Positions 1 to 8,477 of a stretch of 35,328 nucleotides of DNA are shown in pieces. The stretch lies in contig CACSIL010000051.1 in NCBI GenBank assembly GCA_902705825.1, positions 97,002 to 132,329 on the forward strand. The letters run 5' to 3'. Below the pieces are notes generated by a model that saw only the letters and a program-made list of their open reading frames with translations, was not told where the DNA came from and did no database searches. The DNA comes from Halioglobus japonicus (GTDB lineage Bacteria; Pseudomonadota; Gammaproteobacteria; Pseudomonadales; Halieaceae). How positions within the stretch are numbered: the first letter of the stretch is position 1; each line of letters starts with the position of its first letter. The translations under genes were made by a program, and so were the position numbers.

Positions 1-374
1 CTCTCGAAGTCCCGCATCAACATCAACGTGACGAACGTGATGAGCTGGATTTTCACCACCTTATTCCATTGCAGGTACGCCAGATCGGGATAGAACGCAA
101 ATATCGAGCAAATCGAAAGCCAAATCAGAAACACCACCCAAACAACGACCAGTGAATTGGCCGGCAAGCTTTTCTTTTCTCTACTGATCAGCAGCGATAC
201 CAGCAACACCATGGCGACGATCTGGGCAAAAGGCATGGTGTAGGCAAAGCCCCATGCGAGTCGGTGCGGGTTCATATAGCTCAACCACGACCACGCGAGG
301 ACGCCGTACCAGGGGTAGCGCAGAATGAATGGCAATATACCGAACACCATCATGGTGATTAGGATGTCGCGCAT
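1..374 (-). CDS. O-glycosylation ligase, exosortase A-associated (N-terminal part, Wzy/WaaL-like)
   Basis: Partial gene whose start is at 374 and whose 3' end lies beyond the left edge; about 124 residues are visible. It opens MRDILITMMVFGILPF and continues through SYMNPHRLAWGFAYTMPFAQ, which I recognise as the conserved start of the XrtA-associated putative O-glycosylation ligase family (O-antigen ligase/polymerase fold). Four hydrophobic segments are visible, as expected for a polytopic inner-membrane protein. A Shine-Dalgarno GGAGAGG sits about 5 bases upstream of the ATG. It is the last visible gene of the minus-strand EPS operon, 24 bp after the PaaK-like gene. By family knowledge it would join polysaccharide to lipid-linked or protein acceptors at the periplasmic face; a polymerase role cannot be excluded from the N-terminus alone. 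Confidence 0.82.
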   Translation of the reverse strand, partial: MRDILITMMVFGILPFILRYPWYGVLAWSWLSYMNPHRLAWGFAYTMPFAQIVAMVLLVSLLISREKKSLPANSLVVVWVVFLIWLSICSIFAFYPDLAYLQWNKVVKIQLITFVTLMLMRDFE

Positions 375-384
375 CAGATCCTCT

Positions 385-398
385 CCCGGTCGACCGGG
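385..398. repeat. 14-bp perfect palindrome in intergenic gap
   Basis: CCCGGTCGACCGGG, a perfect self-complementary palindrome, fills most of the 24-bp gap between the PaaK-like stop codon (399-401) and the ligase start. It could fold at the mRNA level and modulate translation of the ligase, or be a chance GC-rich palindrome. There is no T-tract, so it is unlikely to be a terminator. Confidence 0.4.
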
Positions 399-1748
399 CT
401 ACTTGGCAAGCTTACTGACAACATACCGAAATTTACCCGAAGCCTCTCGTTCAATGTTATTGACATAGACAAAGTCCACGACCAGCGAATCTCCCAGTCG
501 ACGCCTGAACTGCTCCGTGACAGTGCGCTCCAAATTTGCGGTATCGCTGGATGATGTCACCAGCTGCAAGGTTATTCTGGTCAGGGATTCCTGTACGATC
601 TTGAACTCTTCAACCTCGGGAATCTCCCGCAAAACATAGATCAACGCCAAACCGTGTAACACTGTACCGTCAGCGGCTGTGACGAAGTCAGTCGAACGCC
701 CTTCGATTTCTGCCAGGATAGGCAAACCGCGTCCACAGGAACAGCTTTCTTCGGAGACACTGCCCACATCACCCGTGCGATAACGCACGAAAGGGAAGTC
801 CCCCGTATTGAGATGAGTGACAACGATCTCACCTTTCTCACCCGCTGGTAACACCTCGCCATCCTCAGACACTATTTCGACAACAATGTCCTCGGCGGTA
901 ATATGCAAGGCACCTTGCGGGCACTGGTGTGCGATGAACCCGGCATCCCTGCCACCGTAACCGTTGGCTACCGGCGCACCGAATGCGGCCTCAATCAACT
1001 CGCGTTGATGTGGATAGAGTTTTTCAGAGGTGACAAACACCACCTTTATACCAAGGTTATCAACGGCATAACCATTGCTGGTAACGTACTCGGCCAGCAA
1101 TGCCAGAGACGAGGGATATCCGAACAGCATGCGCGGGCGCATCTTTTTGATGCGCTGGGTGAACTGCAGCATATTGGCGTTGGACATCTCGAAAGCCGAC
1201 AGCAATTCTGTGCGCAACAGCTTATCGCGCACCAGCCGTATCCTGTCCTGCGAACCCAGCTCTATCGGGGAACCCCAGACCACTATCTCCGGATCACCGA
1301 TATCGACATCCCACCATCGGGTGGCCCGCCACTTTGCCGCAACATCGTGACTGACCCGCTCTTTACCCCGATAAAAAATCAGCGGTTCACCACTGGAACC
1401 CCCGGTACTGAATTTTTCCAGAACGCCGGCATTATCCGCTTTTAGACGATCCATATTGGCGCGGATATCCGCCTTGCCCGTCAGTGGCAACTGCTGGAGA
1501 TCGTCTATGCAGGTTATGCCAGCAGGATCAAACTTGAGTTCACTGAACAGCGCCCGGTAATACGGGACGTCCCGCCCTATTCGCACGAGAAATTCTCGCA
1601 GGTTCTGCACCTGCAATTGCTGCATTTCCTGGGCAGGCAACCACTGGGAACGCTCCATGGCGTGCAGTAGTTCTACAGAGTTATGTCCTTTCAATCGCTC
1701 ATGCAGCGGAAACAGCCCGCCGGATATAATTTTCGTATACAGACTCAT
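399..1748 (-). CDS. PaaK/CapK-like adenylate-forming enzyme (phenylacetate-CoA ligase family)
   Basis: A 449-aa protein of the ANL superfamily, similar in layout to phenylacetate-CoA ligases. The AMP-binding loop is FSTGGSSGEP at about residues 113-122. A glycine-rich NGYGGRDAGFIAHQCPQGALH-like adenylation region and a FVRYRTGDVG motif follow, with a Cys-rich loop SCSCGRGLP typical of this branch. I chose the ATG at 1748 (MSLYTKIISGG), which overlaps the upstream glycosyltransferase stop as ATGA, rather than an in-frame start 12 codons upstream. PaaK-like genes (CapK type) recur in capsule and EPS loci, where they probably activate an acid for attachment to the glycan. The substrate is unknown. 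Cytoplasmic. Family assignment is secure; physiological function is not. Confidence 0.85.
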   Translation of the reverse strand: MSLYTKIISGGLFPLHERLKGHNSVELLHAMERSQWLPAQEMQQLQVQNLREFLVRIGRDVPYYRALFSELKFDPAGITCIDDLQQLPLTGKADIRANMDRLKADNAGVLEKFSTGGSSGEPLIFYRGKERVSHDVAAKWRATRWWDVDIGDPEIVVWGSPIELGSQDRIRLVRDKLLRTELLSAFEMSNANMLQFTQRIKKMRPRMLFGYPSSLALLAEYVTSNGYAVDNLGIKVVFVTSEKLYPHQRELIEAAFGAPVANGYGGRDAGFIAHQCPQGALHITAEDIVVEIVSEDGEVLPAGEKGEIVVTHLNTGDFPFVRYRTGDVGSVSEESCSCGRGLPILAEIEGRSTDFVTAADGTVLHGLALIYVLREIPEVEEFKIVQESLTRITLQLVTSSSDTANLERTVTEQFRRRLGDSLVVDFVYVNNIEREASGKFRYVVSKLAK

Positions 1749-2824
1749 GCCGTCACCGTGTGCTTGTTGTACTGCGCCAGCCATAAAGGGCGGACCTCAT
1801 CCCAGGCATACTGCGCTACCGCCCGGCGACCCTGTTCCCGCAGTTGATTGCGCAGTGAGCTGTCGTTGTAAAGCCTGATCATCGCCTGCGCCATCGCCGG
1901 GGCATCATCACGCGGCACCAGCAGCGCTGTCTGTCCGTCTTCCACGATATACGGCACGCCACCCACGTTGGTGGAGATAACCGGCAGCCCGCACGCGAGC
2001 GCTTCGAGTACAGAGTTCGGCATATTGTCCACTCGGGAAGGGTTTAACATGGCGTGAGCACTATGGTAGAGCTCAACAACCTGCTGCCGTTCCAGTCTTC
2101 CCATAAAAACCACTGCATCACCCAGACCGAGGGTTTCAACCAGGCGCTCCAGTTCTGCACCCTGCGGACCGCTACCGGCTATCCTCAGTTGCAGGGACGG
2201 CACTTCCTCCCGGGCCAGAGCCAGTGCGCGCAACGCTGTATCCAGCCCGTATATCGGCTCCAGATTACGCGTAATCGCCAGCGTGAATGAGGTCTGTGTG
2301 GGAGGTTTCGGCGCCGGGGAAAACAGCTCCAGATCGATAATATTCGGTATCACAGCGGCCGCCACGCCGAACTCACTGAATACCTGGCGTAAAAAACCTG
2401 AGGGCACCACCAATTGCGCGGCCCGCGTCAGTGAGGGTTTAACCCAGCGGGCTGATGCCGCCAGATACTCTCTCGCTTCACCGCCACGGTAATTGACCAG
2501 CACCGGCTTTTTACGCAACCAGCCGATCCAGATCACCGGCGCTGCAAACAACTGCCAGGACCATCCGGAATTTGCCATCAGATGAATTACATCGTTTCTA
2601 CCGGCCATGCGCCAGACACGCCACAGATAAGGCAGGATTCGAAACAGCGCGCGCAGCCCCCTCACCTTACCCACCACCGCGGGCCAATAGGGTGCATTGG
2701 TCTGCACCATTTCCACAGCGACGCCCTCTTCTGTCAGCAATCGCGCCAACTGCAAAGTTTGCATCGCCATACCGCCATTGGGCGGTGGTAACGGCCCGAC
2801 AAGCCCCAAACGCATGCGCTTCAT
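1745..2824 (-). CDS. Glycosyltransferase, GT4 family
   Basis: A 359-aa GT-B glycosyltransferase. The N-terminus LGLVGPLPPPNGGMAMQT is the usual glycine-rich acceptor-domain opening. The C-terminal donor domain carries NSVLEALACGLPVISTNVGG, the EX7E-like signature of family GT4, around residues 260-300. It starts ATGA on the stop of the amidotransferase gene and ends ATGA on the PaaK-like gene, so translation is coupled on both sides. It probably adds one sugar to the lipid-linked EPS repeat at the cytoplasmic face of the inner membrane. Donor and acceptor cannot be read from sequence. Confidence 0.9.
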   Translation of the reverse strand: MKRMRLGLVGPLPPPNGGMAMQTLQLARLLTEEGVAVEMVQTNAPYWPAVVGKVRGLRALFRILPYLWRVWRMAGRNDVIHLMANSGWSWQLFAAPVIWIGWLRKKPVLVNYRGGEAREYLAASARWVKPSLTRAAQLVVPSGFLRQVFSEFGVAAAVIPNIIDLELFSPAPKPPTQTSFTLAITRNLEPIYGLDTALRALALAREEVPSLQLRIAGSGPQGAELERLVETLGLGDAVVFMGRLERQQVVELYHSAHAMLNPSRVDNMPNSVLEALACGLPVISTNVGGVPYIVEDGQTALLVPRDDAPAMAQAMIRLYNDSSLRNQLREQGRRAVAQYAWDEVRPLWLAQYNKHTVTA

Positions 2825-4722
2825 CTCACCGTAAAGTCGTCATCGGCAACCGCTGCCTGGAACATCATCAGCGACCACAGCGGAGCGCTGTACTCACGCA
2901 AGCCCGATTGGTGATCGTTCACCAGCTTCTCGAGATAGTCCTGATTAAATAATCCGGTCTGTGCCAAGCCACCCTCCAGCAGGGATTCGCGCAACCGCTG
3001 TTTCAAGGGGCCGCGGAACCATTTACCCAACGGCACACCAAATCCCATTTTCGGACGGTACAACACCTCTTGGGAGAGGTGCGGCTCCAGCGCTTTCTTG
3101 AGGATGTACTTTCCTTCCTGCCCTCTGAGTTTGTAATCCACCGGCAAACCCGATATCCACTCCACAAACTTGTGATCGAGAAGCGGCACTCGCACTTCCA
3201 GCGAGTGCGCCATACTGGCGCGGTCAACCTTGGTGAGAATATCCCCGACCAGGTAGGTTTTCATATCCAGATACTGAATCAGCGATAGGGGATCATCGGT
3301 GGGGCTGCGCTTGGCGTGATAGTTGAAAGTCTCGACCGCGCGGTATCCCTGTAATTCGCGCTGCAGGGCGTCGCTGAACATGGCCTTGCGCTGTTGTTCG
3401 GATGTCAGCGAGACAGAGTGCAGGTAAGCCTCCACCGAGTTACGCGCCAGAGACTCAAAGGTAGTCTTCGCACGAAACACGCGCGGCGCCCAATCCAGTT
3501 TGGGGTACAGTCGACCCAGCGCACCAAATACGGGGGCCCGCACGCCCAGTGGCAATGCACTGCGCAGGCGCTCCTCGTTCATATGCCAGCGATAACGCCG
3601 GTAACCGGCGAAGTTTTCGTCCCCACCATCACCCGATAACGCTACCGTCACACGTTCCCGCGCGAGTTGGCACACACGGTAGGTGGGAATCGCAGAACTG
3701 TCGGCATAGGGCTCGTCGTACAATCCCGCCAGCGTATCCAACAAGTCGAAATCATCGCTGGCAACCACCCGCTCCAGATGGTTGGTCTTGTAACGCTGTG
3801 CCACCTCTCTGGCAAAATCCGTTTCATTGTACTGCGCGACATCGAAACCAATAGCGCAGGTATTCACCGGATCTGACTGTAACTGCGCCATGGCAGCCAC
3901 AACCGCACTGGAATCCACCCCGCCCGACAAGAAGGCACCCAGAGGCACTTCCGCGACCATCCGGATATCTACTGCCTCGCGCATACGGGTGAACAGTTCC
4001 TCGCACAAATCGCTTTCCGAACCGACAGCAACCGGATCAAAGGGCACGTCCCAGTACTCATGCTGTGCCGGCAATGGCTTGCCGCGCTCTACCAGCATGG
4101 TATGTCCGGGGCGCAGTTTGAACACATCACGGTAGATAGTCTTGGGCTCGGGAATATAACCGAGGGTGAAATAGTCTTCCACGGCCTGGGGTTCGAGTTT
4201 GCGTGACAGCCCCGGATGCGCCTTCAGCACTTTCAACTCGGAGCCGAAGGCCAGGGTTCTGCCGTCGATAAAAGAGAAGAACAGGGGTTTGATACCCAGC
4301 CTGTCGCGCGCCAGAAAAACGCTCTGGCGCACCTTGTCGTAAAGCGCAAACGCGAACATGCCACGAAAACGTTTTACACAGGCCTCGCCCCACTCCTGCC
4401 AGGCGTAAATAATGACCTCGGTATCGCACCGGGTTCTGAACTGGTATCCGCGACCCTTGAGTTCCTGTGCCAGCTCACCGAAGTTATATATCTCGCCGTT
4501 GTACACCAGGCAGACATTGCCATCGGCACTGAACATCGGCTGCTGGCCGGAAGACAGATCTATAATCGAAAGACGACGATGCGCAAGCGCGACTCCCGGC
4601 GCGAGAAAATCGCCCCCCTCATCGGGGCCGCGATGGAACTGCGACTGGTTCATCTCCTGCAACAGGTTTCGGTCGAACTCACTGTGTCCGACTGTATCGA
4701 AAAGCCCGGCAATACCACACAT
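2821..4722 (-). CDS. AsnB-like amidotransferase, exosortase A system-associated
   Basis: A 633-aa class II glutamine amidotransferase fused to an asparagine-synthetase domain. The mature nucleophile is Cys2 (MCGIAGLFD). Glutaminase-domain motifs HRRLSIIDLS and VYNGEIYNF follow, then the ATP-binding loop LSGGVDSSA and the SGDGGDENFAGYRRY segment in the synthetase half. Length and position between EPS glycosyltransferases match the XrtA-associated 'amidotransferase 1' family. It may amidate a uronic acid of the repeat unit, which fits the TviB/TviC-like uronate genes at 21805-24162; this is inference. A housekeeping asparagine synthetase is the alternative but is less likely in this context. 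It is separated by 19 bp from the upstream glycosyltransferase. Confidence 0.9.
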   Translation of the reverse strand: MCGIAGLFDTVGHSEFDRNLLQEMNQSQFHRGPDEGGDFLAPGVALAHRRLSIIDLSSGQQPMFSADGNVCLVYNGEIYNFGELAQELKGRGYQFRTRCDTEVIIYAWQEWGEACVKRFRGMFAFALYDKVRQSVFLARDRLGIKPLFFSFIDGRTLAFGSELKVLKAHPGLSRKLEPQAVEDYFTLGYIPEPKTIYRDVFKLRPGHTMLVERGKPLPAQHEYWDVPFDPVAVGSESDLCEELFTRMREAVDIRMVAEVPLGAFLSGGVDSSAVVAAMAQLQSDPVNTCAIGFDVAQYNETDFAREVAQRYKTNHLERVVASDDFDLLDTLAGLYDEPYADSSAIPTYRVCQLARERVTVALSGDGGDENFAGYRRYRWHMNEERLRSALPLGVRAPVFGALGRLYPKLDWAPRVFRAKTTFESLARNSVEAYLHSVSLTSEQQRKAMFSDALQRELQGYRAVETFNYHAKRSPTDDPLSLIQYLDMKTYLVGDILTKVDRASMAHSLEVRVPLLDHKFVEWISGLPVDYKLRGQEGKYILKKALEPHLSQEVLYRPKMGFGVPLGKWFRGPLKQRLRESLLEGGLAQTGLFNQDYLEKLVNDHQSGLREYSAPLWSLMMFQAAVADDDFTVR

Positions 4723-4741
4723 AGCCTATCCTGTTATCTCT

Positions 4742-5899
4742 CTACTCTGTGGCGGCTGCACGCCCCAACAGCTCGTCATAAACATGCAGGTAAGCTTCCA
4801 CCGTTCGATCCCAGTCAAAACGGTGACATACGCGTTGACGCGCATTTTCACCTTGCTTCATTCGGTTCCCGTCATTCTTGAGCAACGCAGCCAGTGCATC
4901 CGCCAGTGCCACGTGATCGCCTGCGGGGATCAAACTGCCGTTGTACCCCTGCTCGACCAGTTCTACATTACCGCCGACTGCGGTGGCAATAACTGGCAGA
5001 CCACTGGCCATAGCTTCAAGAACCGTATTGGATATTCCTTCGCCGAGAGAGGGAAGTACAAATACATCCATCACTTGCAACAGTTCAGGTACATCGTCTC
5101 TGTCGCCGGCCATCCAGACAACATCCTGCAGTGCCAGCTGGTCAATCAGTTGCTTCAACTGCGCAGATAGCGGCCCGTCTCCAACGACAAGTAACCGCAA
5201 CCGCTCACTCAAAACGGGATCATTTTCCCGCAGTCGAGCAACGGCTCGCAGCAGGAGTTGCTGATCTTTCACGGGCGTCAATCGCCCCACGGTTCCTGCC
5301 ACCAAGATACCACCAAGGCGCTGCCACTGCGCTGGCAATAATGCCAATGGCTTCACAGTTTCGGGAGCGAATCGACTGTGATCGACGCCATTGTAAATTT
5401 GTGTGACCCGGTCGGCGCGAACACCTACCATGGTTTTGAGCCAACTCTCCAGATCCCTGCTAACGGCAATATACTGGTGAATGAAAAAACGCATGAATTT
5501 TCGAAACAGCAGGTATTTCCAATTGCTGCCATCGAGGTCGTTCACTTCGCGTCCATGCTCACCGTGTACACGCTTTATACCGCGCAAACCAACGCTGCAC
5601 AGCTGCGATTCCAAAGCTGCCATATTGCGACTGTGAATGATCGCAGGGCGAAGTTCTTTCAGCAGTTGACGCAGCCTTGCGTAGCATTGAAAGTCGTGCC
5701 CCTCGCGCTTGTGAAGTTCGATGACCTCCACGTCCGGGGCAGTGATACGGTGCGCAAACTCATCGGCTGTAGTGAGACAAATAATAACGTGCCGATAGCG
5801 ATCGGGTGGAGAACGGTTGATGATATTGACCAGACCATTCTCTAGACCGCCGGTAGACAGAGCATAGATGATATGAGCGACTAGCGGCCTTTCTCCCAT
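4742..5899 (-). CDS. Glycosyltransferase, PEP-CTERM/EpsH1-associated sugar transferase type
   Basis: A 385-aa GT4-like GT-B enzyme. It opens with LVAHIIYALSTGGLENGLVN, the family's characteristic N-terminal motif, and carries GTVGRLTPVKDQ and the donor-site stretch NTVLEAMASGLPVIATAVGG. The start ATG overlaps the exosortase stop by one base (TAATG), so the two are translationally coupled. This layout (exosortase, glycosyltransferase, amidotransferase) is the standard order in XrtA EPS loci. It acts in the cytoplasm on lipid-linked intermediates. Sugar specificity is unknown. Confidence 0.9.
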   Translation of the reverse strand: MGERPLVAHIIYALSTGGLENGLVNIINRSPPDRYRHVIICLTTADEFAHRITAPDVEVIELHKREGHDFQCYARLRQLLKELRPAIIHSRNMAALESQLCSVGLRGIKRVHGEHGREVNDLDGSNWKYLLFRKFMRFFIHQYIAVSRDLESWLKTMVGVRADRVTQIYNGVDHSRFAPETVKPLALLPAQWQRLGGILVAGTVGRLTPVKDQQLLLRAVARLRENDPVLSERLRLLVVGDGPLSAQLKQLIDQLALQDVVWMAGDRDDVPELLQVMDVFVLPSLGEGISNTVLEAMASGLPVIATAVGGNVELVEQGYNGSLIPAGDHVALADALAALLKNDGNRMKQGENARQRVCHRFDWDRTVEAYLHVYDELLGRAAATE

Positions 5900-7440
5900 T
5901 AATCTGCCGCAGTCGTGACGTGCCGCAGGCTTTCGTACACCAGAGGTAAATACTCCGCTACCAACTGCTGCAGCCTCGCAGGAGCATCCCCGAGCTGCGA
6001 CTCCACTGGCGTTACCACCATCACCCGATAGGTACCTGCATCGCCAAACCCGAGGCGTGTGAGAGTCTGCTCAAGTTTCGCATGGTAATCATTGGAAGTG
6101 CTGATGCCACCGACTACATACCAGGACCAGACAAGCAGGTTGCGGCTGCCGCTGCGCAACTGCGCTACATCCACCACTACGCTGCCGTCGGGGCCCTGCA
6201 CTTCGGCCTTTTCCTTACCGATAACGCGCCAGCCGCTATCCTCGCGGGTAAACCACGCGCTGCTGCCAATAACATCGGCACCTTCAATCGCGCCGTTTGA
6301 AAATTGTACGATGACACCGAGGATATCCTCACCATCTTCAAAGTATGAAGACACTTGCCCATCCACTCTCGAGGGCGGATCCCAATGCCAGTTAGGAGCG
6401 GGAATTGAGCGGAAATCTCCTTCCGATTCGGGCAGTGCCACAGAAGTGCGCACCGCAGATGCCGGGTCAAAAACCTGATGCGCGAGCAGCGGTGCTATCG
6501 TCGCCAGTAACAATGTGCTGACAAAAGTTGCCAACAACAGGCGGTAGCTGCCGCCCTCGCGGTTTGCAATAGCAGCGGAATCCGCGCGCACAGGCAGCTC
6601 ATCCAAATGGTCCTCGCGAAAGAACGACCCCGCCCAGAACAACAGAAAAATCACCAGGCCGAAGAAGACCCAGCCGTACACAAGGTGGTCTGCACCTGTA
6701 GCAATAGTCATATCACTCATATGACCCAACATCACAATCATATAGGCGCGCACGGTGTTCGCAAAAACAGGCATGATTGCCGAGACAAGTACAAAGAGCA
6801 GCCGACGTGTCCAGCTCCGATACGTGAGATAGGCGTAGAGTACACCCACTGTGATTGACGCAATGATATAGCGCACACCGCTGCACGCCTCAACCACCGA
6901 CCAGCTACCTGTGGGAAGGGTAAAAAACAGCCCCTCCCGATAGACAGGAATACCAGTCATCTGAATCATCCACACGGTGGTGGTGGCAGTAAACTCCATC
7001 ATCGGAGCAACCAAGCCCTCCCCTATGGGGACCGCGAAGAAAAGAAAGAACAACGGGAAAGCCAGCAACCCGCCCAGCTTGTGACCAAGAATTGCCCAGA
7101 CGCCGACAATTATCATCGCAACCAGTGCAAACTGTTGAACAACCGACACATCGACCAGCCAGGCCAGCAGCCAGCCAAATCCCAGTGGTAGCAATAACAG
7201 CCCGACCCACCATGCAGGTCGTGGATTGACCGTGGCGAGAAAATCCCGTCTGTTCCATATCAGCCAGAGCGAGATCGGCAGTATCAGAAAGCCGTGCGCA
7301 AAGGTATCCGAGCGCGACCAGATAGAGACCATCGACCAGGCTGTCTCATGATAGATGAGCAGCAGCGCCAGAGAAAAAAGTCCCGCCGCCCACAAACTAC
7401 CGCGTACTGTCGCCATGTCACTTAATCGCGGAGTGCCCAT
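5899..7440 (-). CDS. xrtA: Exosortase A with C-terminal EpsI domain
   Basis: A 513-aa polytopic inner-membrane protein. Residues about 1-290 form the exosortase domain with around eight hydrophobic helices. The catalytic triad is visible as Cys186 (VVEACSGVRY), Arg231 (FANTVRAYM) and His252 (TGADHLVYGW). Residues about 325-513 form a periplasmic EpsI-type domain, a fusion common for XrtA. I chose the ATG at 7440 (MGTPRLSDMATV), just after the FemAB stop, over an in-frame start 24 codons further up that would overlap the FemAB gene by 67 bases. By family knowledge it cleaves the PEP-CTERM tail of secreted proteins and transfers them to an acceptor, in concert with EPS synthesis. No substrate gene is seen in this window. 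Confidence 0.95.
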   Translation of the reverse strand: MGTPRLSDMATVRGSLWAAGLFSLALLLIYHETAWSMVSIWSRSDTFAHGFLILPISLWLIWNRRDFLATVNPRPAWWVGLLLLPLGFGWLLAWLVDVSVVQQFALVAMIIVGVWAILGHKLGGLLAFPLFFLFFAVPIGEGLVAPMMEFTATTTVWMIQMTGIPVYREGLFFTLPTGSWSVVEACSGVRYIIASITVGVLYAYLTYRSWTRRLLFVLVSAIMPVFANTVRAYMIVMLGHMSDMTIATGADHLVYGWVFFGLVIFLLFWAGSFFREDHLDELPVRADSAAIANREGGSYRLLLATFVSTLLLATIAPLLAHQVFDPASAVRTSVALPESEGDFRSIPAPNWHWDPPSRVDGQVSSYFEDGEDILGVIVQFSNGAIEGADVIGSSAWFTREDSGWRVIGKEKAEVQGPDGSVVVDVAQLRSGSRNLLVWSWYVVGGISTSNDYHAKLEQTLTRLGFGDAGTYRVMVVTPVESQLGDAPARLQQLVAEYLPLVYESLRHVTTAAD

Positions 7441-7445
7441 TACAT

Positions 7446-8477
7446 TTACCCCAGAGACCGCGCTAAAAACGGGCCCACAAAATTCGCAACAGGCAACGGC
7501 AGTTTGCTCCACACATCAACCATCAGACGATACTTGGGGTTCAACGGGTTGACATCGGGCACCGCACTGGACTTCACCAGATAGTATTCATAGGGCAGTG
7601 GCTGTGGCTCGAACCCATAGTTCTTTTTGAAACTGTAAGGTCCGGTGCCGGCCTTACTTCTACCAAAGTCAAAAAGACGATAGCCCTGAGCTGCGGAGTA
7701 ACGCATTAATTCCCAGTACATCACATGGTTGACGCCCTTCACCGTTCGGGCAGCCGCTGTGCCACCCCCGTAGTAAGGTATTACCTCGTCCCTGAAGTAA
7801 AAGCTCATCACTGCTGCAATATCCTTTCCTTGATGTGTAATCATCAACACACTGCAATCGTTGCCAAATACCTGACGCAGTATGCGTAAATACTTTGGCG
7901 AAAATACCGGTGTTCCAAGGTTTCTTACACTTTCTGAATAGACACGGTACAGGCGTTCTATGCCGTCATCCCACTCACTGCCAACGCCTTCCTTGAGGCC
8001 CTTGCGCACCATCGCGCGCTGCCGGTTGGGGATGGCTTTCAGATTGACTTCATCGCTGGGATCAATGGCCTTACGGAACGTGAAGTACAGCTCCTTGACT
8101 GGCCAACCCGCTTCGCTGGCACTCCTGTTACGCAGCTCCAGAGCGCCGACTTTAAGACGTTCGGCCAATCGACAGGCCTCTTCACGCAATGCCGTCGCCG
8201 CCGCGTCGTTATCGGCGACGATGCCGCCGTACACACAAAATGGGAGTGACGACAGCGAATTCCCGAAAATCGCGCTTTTGATCTGAGCGAGGGGCAATAC
8301 CCCAACAATTTCACCGCCATCCTGAGCGTAGAGAAAATGCGTCTTGTGCCCAAATGCTGTCTCCAGTACGGTCTTCCATCCAGCGCGATGAAAAAACGTG
8401 GCATCCGGAGCGCTGTTAACATACTCATCCCAGCGTTCCATATCCTGGTTGTTCAGTATTTCAACAGTCAACGTCAC
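7446..8477 (-). CDS. FemAB-related protein, XrtA/PEP-CTERM system-associated
   Basis: A 343-aa protein with a double GNAT fold. N-terminal sequence WDEYVNSAPDATFFHRAGWK and a C-terminal LFDFGRSKAGTGPYSFKKNYGF block are typical of the PEP-CTERM-associated FemAB-like family. I chose the GTG at 8477, which overlaps the deacetylase stop as TAGTG; longer in-frame starts would lie inside the deacetylase gene. FemAB proteins use aminoacyl-tRNA to add residues to peptidoglycan; in this family the acceptor is unknown and may be EPS or an EPS-linked amine freed by the deacetylase immediately upstream. That link is inference. Confidence 0.9.
   Translation of the reverse strand: MTLTVEILNNQDMERWDEYVNSAPDATFFHRAGWKTVLETAFGHKTHFLYAQDGGEIVGVLPLAQIKSAIFGNSLSSLPFCVYGGIVADNDAAATALREEACRLAERLKVGALELRNRSASEAGWPVKELYFTFRKAIDPSDEVNLKAIPNRQRAMVRKGLKEGVGSEWDDGIERLYRVYSESVRNLGTPVFSPKYLRILRQVFGNDCSVLMITHQGKDIAAVMSFYFRDEVIPYYGGGTAAARTVKGVNHVMYWELMRYSAAQGYRLFDFGRSKAGTGPYSFKKNYGFEPQPLPYEYYLVKSSAVPDVNPLNPKYRLMVDVWSKLPLPVANFVGPFLARSLG

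Noticed and set aside
4216..4881. 221-aa plus-strand reading frame
   Set aside because: Antisense to two well-supported genes; no ribosome site or recognisable motif.
4412..5170. 252-aa plus-strand reading frame
   Set aside because: It is antisense to the amidotransferase and glycosyltransferase genes, has low-complexity composition and no family-like sequence.
8108..8125. TGGCAC-N5-TTACG as a sigma-54 promoter
   Set aside because: Inside the FemAB-like coding region, on the opposite strand, and lacks the GC of the -12 element.
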